Below, piece after piece: positions 57,915-64,000 of a stretch of 64,000 nt of DNA. A model generated the notes under the pieces. That model was not told the origin of the DNA. It was given only the letters and a program-made list of their open reading frames with translations, and made no database searches. This DNA is from Gaeumannomyces sp. JS-464 (taxonomy: Eukaryota > Ascomycota > Sordariomycetes > Magnaporthales > Magnaporthaceae), in contig NGZR01000002.1 in NCBI GenBank assembly GCA_002197995.1, positions 8,680,001-8,744,000 on the forward strand, written 5' to 3'. Position numbers and translations under genes: made by a program. Within the stretch, counting starts at the first letter, position 1. Each line of letters opens with the position of its first letter.

Positions 57915-58099
57915 CCAACACAACTTGCCTCGATTCTAATATTTCGAGCTTGTCTTACTAGAGAACGACCCACGATGACACCCTTCACCTTGGATCATTC
58001 TCAGGATGCCTTGGAAAAAAGACGCCCCCAATATTTCAACTCGATGAGTTGCACCGAGGCTCGCGCGCGCGTGTACTTGAACAACCTACTTCCTGCCCT
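57915..58099. other. Spacer
   Basis: 3' flank of the transcription factor gene. No feature seen. Confidence 0.4.
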
Positions 58100-58640
58100 C
58101 TACCCAGATGTCCAATCTGCGTTCTATGGTCCCACCGCAGGTCTCAATGGTTGTCCGCGGTCATTTTTCTGTCGCTCAGGTCCAGGCCACTAGGCGATCA
58201 GCATCAGCAATCCAGGCTTTATTTATTCCATCATTCAGGGATCTATCCACCTGGCTTTCACCCTGGTCGGAATGGATTGCTGCCGTCGGCCCACCCTGAT
58301 ACTCGGCACATGGCCGTTGTCTCATGACCGGTCTCATCCTCCAAGCCGGGCAGCAGTTCGCCGGGGTAAGCTACTTTTTTTTTTTTTTTTATTTTTTTTT
58401 TAAATTTTGGCCCGGTATCCTCGAAGCGACTCGTGAGGAATGGTTATATTTGCTCCCCGCCATCTCCCTTGCAGCGTCAACCTTTGGCTTCACCATCGTC
58501 GGAATATGGGTTACCCGGCCCTGTCGTCGTCCCGCTCTCATAATCTGCGCTAGCGTATATACCGATTTGCTTCGTGTAAATATTCCATCTCGTTTCCCAT
58601 CTCAACTTTCCATTTGGATACGAGCCAGCTTGTTTTAAGG
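58100..58640 (+). pseudogene. Fragment of a sugar transporter (second relic)
   Basis: Recognisable pieces are MTGLILQAGQQFAGVSYFFF (58324 onward), matching IGIILQAGQQLTGVSYFFYF of the first relic at 7734-9256, then AASTFGFTIVGIWVTRPCRR and PALIICASVY. A T-rich low-complexity run (58374-58399) interrupts it. Upstream text (RGHFSVAQVQ..IPSFRDLSTWLSPWSEW) is too altered to align. No start or end of a transporter is present. Confidence 0.6.
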
Positions 58641-58783
58641 TATGTCTGGGTATATAATGGGATAGGCTCGCACGAGGGACTCCGTTTGTTGCGCTCATAA
58701 GGCAGAGGAACTTGAACCTTGTATTTCATTCCTCGATCTCCTTAATCCAAGCCATTTAACGGCGCAGCCCTTCCCCATTCCTT

Positions 58784-58802
58784 CCCCCCCCCCCCCCCCC
58801 CC
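58784..58802. repeat. C19 homopolymer
   Basis: Nineteen consecutive C, the third long G/C homopolymer in the window. Confidence 0.9.
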
Positions 58803-58820
58803 TGGGGAGAAGAGAGCTGG

Positions 58821-58846
58821 TAGGTACCTAGGTAGGTACCTAGGTA
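58821..58846. repeat. TAGGTACC repeat/palindrome
   Basis: TAGGTACCTAGG followed by TAGGTACCTAGG and TA, two palindromic units in tandem, related to the palindrome at 46149-46170. Confidence 0.85.
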
Positions 58847-59106
58847 AGTCGTCGGGAAGGGAGAAATGCATGGGCCAAGTTATGTACTCGTCGAAGCTAG
58901 TTTGTGCCACGCAAGTGGCTAATCCAAAGGAGAACGGCCGATGCAACAACGGTGTGTCACGTTCAAGAAGTCATAGGGGCTTCTGGCCGTACACAACATG
59001 CCTGCAGGCCTGTGTGAGCAGTGCAAATACGGCCCGAGCCCACGTAAAGAGACGAGAGATGAGTGATCCACGCACCAGTTGGTTAGTATGTGAAGCTGAT
59101 TTGACT

Positions 59107-60780
59107 TCATTTCACTCCGACCTTGGCCAGCAGCACCGTTACCTCGGCCTCGGACCAGCGAGAATGCCGCGGAAGATTTTGATGGTGAAGGCCTCGAGGC
59201 CGTCGAGCACCATGACCAGATTGTGGGTTCCGAGGTCCTTCTTGGCCGGGTCCTTATGCCACGAGCCAAGCGGGATCTTGAAAGTGTGATGGGCGATGTT
59301 CGTGAATCCCGCGTCGCGCACCCATTGCTCTAGTTTCGGCCCAGGACTGGGTTCGCGGGCCCATAGTGTCGCAGGCCGCGAGAAAGGCACGATCCCACTT
59401 CATGGTGCTGTGTTCCTCGCTCAAGGAGGCGTCTTCTGAGTAGTACAGTAGATCGTAGTCCTGGAGCTCGGCCTAACCGCCCGGGTTGAGGTGGTCGACG
59501 ACGTTGCCAACCAGCCCGGGCTAGTCCTTGATCGACGCGCACATGTAGCGGCAGAAGATGAAGTCAAACCTGGACGTCGGAATCCATTCACTCTCGACGT
59601 CGTCAATCTCGAACTTGACGTTTGGCGGGACCCTGCACACCGCGTTAACCTTCGAGAGATACTTGGGATGCCGCCCGGTCTGTGCCTGTGTGGTGCCTAC
59701 CATGTGGGCTGGATGGCGCTGAGGTCGTTTCCGATAATCTGTGGAGAGATTACATGTATTGTTAGCCCCTGATCGCGTCATCACTCCCACGGACCGTTGC
59801 TAGCGAGGAGCAAGGACATCTTGGAGTTAGATAAGCGGCTCACCTCGGCCCAAGGCATTAGGTCGCCCATCTCCATAGCCCCTGAGCCTCGCGGGGGTCC
59901 AGTCAGCATAGGCGCGTGTACCAGTAGAAGCGAGTGGGACGGCCATGGGTGCCACAGATGCCCGTTCCGGTGCCAATGTCGAGAACCCTGTGTATCTTGT
60001 GCTCATCGAGAGGCACCAAGAAAAGCCTGTGGCCAATGGTCTTGTAGTACAGCAAGTGGGCCAGGTCTAGACGCTGTATCTCGCTCTGAGGGGCGGGCGG
60101 CGGTTGCACTTTCAGCGAGGAGACTACATAGCAGCGAAGCAGGCACATGGGATGGCGGAGGATCGGCATTAATTACCTCGTCGTTGGGGAACTGGTATGC
60201 TATTGCTTTCGAGGCCTTTGGCACGCACACGAAGCAATCCAGCTGAGGGCCAGGGTGACTAGATCGGATGCGACGGGCCACGGTGAAGCGAGTTGAAGCT
60301 TACATCCGGCACGAAAGGCATGATATCGACGGCCGTGCTCGATGGGGTAGTCAAAACACTCGACGAGAACGATGCCGAATAGCCCGACCTAGATGGAAGG
60401 CAGCCGTCAGCGAGCTGTGTTGGTCTAACACTGAGGCGGCGGGCCGCTCTGGACTGACAATGTATCCTCGTATGCGGAGTCCTGGTCGTTCACCACCTGC
60501 CGGCGTGCGCGGGTTAACAAGGCGTGCAGGCGAGGCGCGGGTTTGGGGACTGGAAACAAAAGCAGAAAATATGGGGCAGAACGAACAGCTCCCTCGAAAT
60601 CGCCCTCCTCAGCCATATCAACCTCAGCATCGCCTCACCCGCAGGGCGAGGAGCCGGCTCTGGCGCGGTCGTGGGGGGATCGGTGCTGACAGCGGACGTG
60701 GTTGGATTCGAGATGTCTCTGTTATGGATCCGGTGAGGTATAGTGACCGAAACAACCTGGCGGGGTAGGCTACGGTACAT
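59107..60780 (-). pseudogene. LaeA-like SAM-dependent methyltransferase, interrupted
   Basis: On the minus strand an N-terminal disordered part (SNPTTSAVSTDPPTTAP, near 60690) is followed by an intron, then VVNDQDSAYEDTLSVQSG (about 60500). Next come FDYPIEHGRRYHAFRAG (about 60350-60310) and YQFPNDE, then an intron at 60086-60176 and SEIQRLDLAHLLYYKT. SAM-binding motif I is HRVLDIGTGTGIC. Later motifs are VKFEIDDVESEWIPTSRFD, VVDHLNPGG, AELQDYD, KLEQWVRDAGFTN, LVMVLDGLEAFTIKIFRG and WSEAEVTVLLAKVGVK, ending at 59107. This is the fungal LaeA/Llm-type order. A TAG at 59473-59475 replaces the expected Trp in PGG(W)AEL, and frame changes lie near 59370 and 59155. It is probably inactive. The family affects secondary metabolism and development. 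Confidence 0.75.
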
Positions 60781-61499
60781 CGCTCTGGGCCGTGACGTGC
60801 TAGCCTTCGAGTCGTCCAGTCTGACGGTGCATGCAGTCGTTGAGGTGTGTCACTACCGTCGGGTCATGACTCGCCACAAGGATGTGCCAAACCATCACAG
60901 CGCCGACCGTCTGGCCTTGATCGCGGTCTATAAAGTGCCGGAGATGGTGCGGTTCAAGGGAAGCACGCGGCACGGAGAAGGTCGATTGGTGAGCCTGCCT
61001 TCTCGGCATCCACGCATCCTCAAGAGAAGGTATCCACGCATCTTTGTTCCATCTCCCACCTGGCAAGCCCACCGCCCAGTGTCGATCCGGTCAAAGACGC
61101 GGAAGCATCCGATATTGGTTCGACATCCTGCGGAATTTTCCAGGCTGGCAGCTAGGCCCACTCTTCCTACACCCCAGCTCGGCGTTACTGCTTACCAGAA
61201 CGAGTGAGCGAGGTGCCACAAGGAAGCAAATAGTGTGATATAAGATCAGGGCCGGCCTTGCTAATTTGGCGCCTGCGTCGGCCCTCCTTTTGCCCTCCCA
61301 ACACGCACATCGCAGGCCAAGGGTCAAATGGACAGATGGTGCTAGACTGCCAGGTAAGACAAGTAGCCGCGTACCGCCTTAGCTTTGCCTTTGTGATCAT
61401 TTACGAAGGCACACACAGCGATAAAAAGTAATAAAAAATGAAAAAGCGCTGGCGATGAGGGCAGGGCGGCGACGATAAGACTTCGCCATCCAGATTCAA
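60781..61499. other. No recognisable gene
   Basis: Open stretches on the plus strand (60743-61207) lack domain character. Confidence 0.4.
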
Positions 61500-61931
61500 A
61501 CCAGGGTGAACACCACACGCCGAAAAGAAAGTGGAGGTGAGGTTGACGCCTCCGAGGAACGTGTGAAACTATTGCTGGATATGCGCGGTTTTGCAACAAG
61601 CCGCTTTTTGCGGTCGTGGGACAGCTTGCAGGCGCATTCTGTCGTGATCGCGTTGACCACGCCCTTCCACTGGTTTTGGGTTCGTAATGCTCCAGCCGCC
61701 TGGGTGCTCGGCACGCACACGGCCTTGTTGTGGTAGCCGCACCCGCCCAGCTTGACGACGAAGTCTTGTTGTCTTTGCTATGGATGACGTAGCCGCCGTT
61801 AAATCCGGCTGGGCCGGGGATGATGGAGGGTGTGCCATTGGTGCTTACCGTGGTATTGATAAGGGGGCGCTAGCCGAGACGCTGTCTGTGAAGGCGCAGA
61901 GAGCGACGATGGAGAGGAGTTGGAACTGCAT
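61500..61931 (-). pseudogene. Decayed paralogue of the cysteine-rich secreted protein
   Basis: The start ATG at 61931 gives a signal peptide (MQFQLLSIVALCAF, ending near SVSASA) close to that of the protein at 63113. After two one-base frame changes (near 61860 and 61765) the core reads CGYHNKAVCVPSTQ, LRTQNQWKGVVNA and TTECACK, aligning with FDYHNQAVCVSSTT, IRNPNRWRGVVDA and ATECACN of the intact copy. The C-terminal Cys-rich third (CPDCRYD to CQHYC) is missing; the sequence goes to AYPAIV and then a stop. Confidence 0.65.
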
Positions 61932-62972
61932 TTTTGTTTGTGTTTAAAGGCTCCTCGTCGAACTACCGGTAATCCCGTCCCGAAATTCTTGTTTCTAGTG
62001 AGTAAAGTTGGAATGCCTCAATCAAAAGGACATGATGAAACGAAGAGCCGAGACTCTGCTATATACCTCCTACCTCTTGAGTGTCATTGTCAAAATGGCG
62101 CACTTCCTCCCAGTGGCTTCCAGCTCGGAGCCCAGCGAGTCGCTCAAGACTTTTCGCCATCTACGAGTGAAGGGCCGTCGATACCCAGTGCATCCTCAAC
62201 GCCTGGGGGGCCTCCACTAATTAACTACTGCAACTAGACACTTTAGCATATCCCAAAGCTATTACAGCACTTTCGGCTCATCTTGTCACCATTAATTCCC
62301 AGAACTAGCGGAGCGCATAGGTAGCAAATCTGTATGTTCAACACTCCCAATCTCATTTCTCCTATTAGCACCACCAAACAGCACACGAAACATGTTGATA
62401 TCGGCGGTTCTGGCCCGTGGCTGCCCGAGTCAGCTTGTTCAGCACATTGATTTAACTCATCAACGACCTACCTCTAGATAACTGTGCATCTCGGGAATAG
62501 GAGCCTCTTTGACATTTTCTCTTCTTTGTTCTATGTGCCGCGGAACTGGGGACGGCGTTTATGCTGCCACTTGAGAGGGGACATTAGACATCCCGACTGT
62601 ATCCGACGACTCGACCGCCCCACGTACCCCGGCCGGAAACACGTACGGTTTGAAGAAGCTTTGTAGGAGCATCTTCGTGGCGCTTAGCCAATGAATTTAG
62701 GGTTTGTCGCTCGCTGGCTCCCACAACGGCTTTGCCGATTTGTGTGGACACGCCGTAGGTCATAGAAACCTACCCGCATCTGAGGAGAAAGATACCAGGC
62801 GCCAGTAGGAAGTGTACCTGGGCAGAGCCTCCAACCTTAGACGCCTAGTGGCTGGAAGCATGGCATTACCACTCCTCTCTAGGTACCCAAGAGCGGGGGA
62901 AGGTTAAGAGCGCCTCCCTGGGCGCCTCGCTGGGAGGCAAACCAGGGAAACTGAGTAAAGTGAAACGAGATC
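61932..62972. other. Intergenic region between the inverted paralogue pair
   Basis: Divergent promoter region of the decayed and the intact cysteine-rich gene. No other gene was recognised. Confidence 0.4.
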
Positions 62973-62979
62973 TATATAG
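62973..62979 (+). promoter_or_regulatory. TATA box of the cysteine-rich secreted protein gene
   Basis: TATATAG about 135 bases upstream of the ATG at 63113. Confidence 0.45.
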
Positions 62980-63112
62980 CTAGGGGCTCGCCCTTCGATT
63001 GACCTTCCATTGATCATCTCCCCAGTAGACCTCGTCTCCTGCACTCGCGATATCACCACAGACGTCTCTTGCCACCAATCAAAAACCCCTCTGCCGCGCC
63101 CCTCCAGCAACA

Positions 63113-63517
63113 ATGCAGTTCTCGCTGCTCTCCGCCGTCGCGTTCTGCGCCGCCGCCGCCGCCGCCGCCAGCGACCCGCCCACCAACGGCACCGCCAACA
63201 GCACCCGGCCCCTGACGAGCGGGTTCGACTACCACAACCAGGCCGTGTGCGTGTCAAGCACCACGGGCGGCTCGGCCTCGGGCATCAGGAACCCGAACCG
63301 GTGGCGCGGCGTCGTCGACGCCAACGCGACCGAGTGCGCCTGCAACAAGTACCTGGCCCGCAAGACGGGCGTGCTCCAGAACGACCTGTGCCCGGACTGC
63401 CGCTACGACGTCGCCACCGAGACGTGCTACTCCAAGCACTGGCACATCGGCTCCGTCGAGTTCCGGTCGTACTGCCAGCACTACTGCGGCGGTGCCGACT
63501 GGGAGGGCAGCGGTTAA
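63113..63517 (+). CDS. Small cysteine-rich secreted protein, effector-like
   Basis: A single-exon frame of 134 residues with an Ala-rich signal peptide (MQFSLLSAVAFCAAAAAAAS). The mature part has about eight Cys: AVCVSS, ECACN, DLCPDCRYD, ETCYS and SYCQHYC, with a conserved core NRWRGVVDANATECAC. N-glycosylation sequons occur near the start of the mature part (NGTANST). Size, secretion and Cys content are those of candidate effectors or small defence-type proteins. I do not recognise a named family. A decayed paralogue lies 1.2 kb away in inverted orientation. The ATG has good context (CAACAATGC) and a TATA box upstream. The frame is intact. Confidence 0.8.
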   Translation: MQFSLLSAVAFCAAAAAAASDPPTNGTANSTRPLTSGFDYHNQAVCVSSTTGGSASGIRNPNRWRGVVDANATECACNKYLARKTGVLQNDLCPDCRYDVATETCYSKHWHIGSVEFRSYCQHYCGGADWEGSG

Positions 63518-64000
63518 GGAGGGGCCTCGAGGCCTCTCTTTCTGCCCCGCTCTCCTTTTTGTCCTTTTTCTTGGCTTCTGGGTCTCCGTCTCTGGTCCTT
63601 TTTTCTGCCGGGTTTTCTCTCTGCTGCTGGGTTTCCTGTTTGGCTTTCCCTTTTCTGTTGCCCTTTTTCCCCTAGCCCCCCAAGTCGTCCCTGTTCCCAC
63701 GACTCCCACTATTTGGCACGACCGTGCCTCTTCCTCAATCTAGTGCGGTCGTGATAGTTGTGGAATTAGAAACAGAGCACAGCGCCGGGAGTGGCTGGGG
63801 GCAGGATGGGAGCGAATGGGTAGGCTTGCTTTTTCTGTTTTTTTCTTTTTTCGGTGTACGCGGCGTTTCGTGTTTTTTTTTTTTTGGTCCCCCTTGTTTA
63901 ACATCGTTTTATCCTTTTGAAGAATCGACGGTTCGGATCTCCTGAATTCCCTGTGCGATCCAAGTTCTTGTCCATCTGCCTTCGCAAACTTATGACACGA
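63518..64000. other. 3' flank, window end
   Basis: T-rich after the stop codon of the cysteine-rich protein. It is probably its 3' untranslated and downstream region. No gene seen. Confidence 0.4.

Noticed and set aside
54534..60780. Secondary-metabolite cluster suggested by a Zn2Cys6 factor, transporter and LaeA-like gene
   Set aside because: No polyketide synthase, peptide synthetase, terpene cyclase or tailoring enzyme is present, and the transporter and methyltransferase are relics.

Overview
The window is nuclear DNA of a filamentous ascomycete (Pezizomycotina, most likely a Sordariomycete). The evidence is many genes with short introns (about 50-160 bp, GT..AG), CT-rich leaders, and families that are typically fungal: a QDE-1-type RNA-dependent RNA polymerase, a Zn2Cys6 transcription factor, a GH76 Dfg5/Dcw1-type enzyme, a DUF1996 secreted protein, a GT61 enzyme, a fungal CorA-like transporter and a LaeA-like methyltransferase. 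No rRNA operon, confident tRNA, CRISPR array or secondary-metabolite backbone gene is visible.

Layout. 2.5-6.3 kb: a large calpain-type protease with a long charged C-terminal tail. 6.7-20.2 kb: a repeat-rich accessory stretch. It holds two copies each of two dispersed repeat families (A: 6670-7335 and, inverted, 18365-19165; B: 9893-10142 and 19632-19866), a decayed sugar transporter, a hypothetical membrane-like gene, a protein kinase joined to a von Willebrand A domain, and a CorA-like gene whose 5' end runs into repeat A. 20.2-22.9 kb: mostly non-coding, with a 54-base G run. 22.9-37.7 kb: six consecutive genes for the secretory pathway (intradiol dioxygenase-like, GH76, an HEGFH protein, DUF1996, CE1 feruloyl esterase-like, GT61). 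37.7-43.8 kb: gene-poor, with relics and a 30-bp tandem repeat. 43.8-57.9 kb: an acidic hypothetical protein, a pepsin-type protease, the QDE-1-like polymerase, and a divergently transcribed Zn2Cys6 regulator. 58-64 kb: a second transporter relic, a broken LaeA-like methyltransferase, and two related cysteine-rich small secreted proteins, one intact and one decayed.

Two overlays matter for reading the annotation. First, almost every well-recognised gene shows a frame change that is repaired by adding one G or C in a short G/C run. This is best explained by uncorrected sequencing or assembly deletions, so most 'frameshifts' here should not be read as pseudogenes. Second, a smaller set of genes (GT61, LaeA-like, CorA-like) carries in-frame stops that single-base deletion cannot explain. 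In the first two these look like CpA-to-TpA changes, the signature of repeat-induced point mutation (RIP).

Functional links are modest. The feruloyl esterase and the intradiol dioxygenase-like enzyme could act on plant-wall phenolics, GH76 and GT61 on the fungal wall or glycoproteins, and the cysteine-rich pair are effector-like. The RNA polymerase is the core enzyme of quelling-type RNA silencing.
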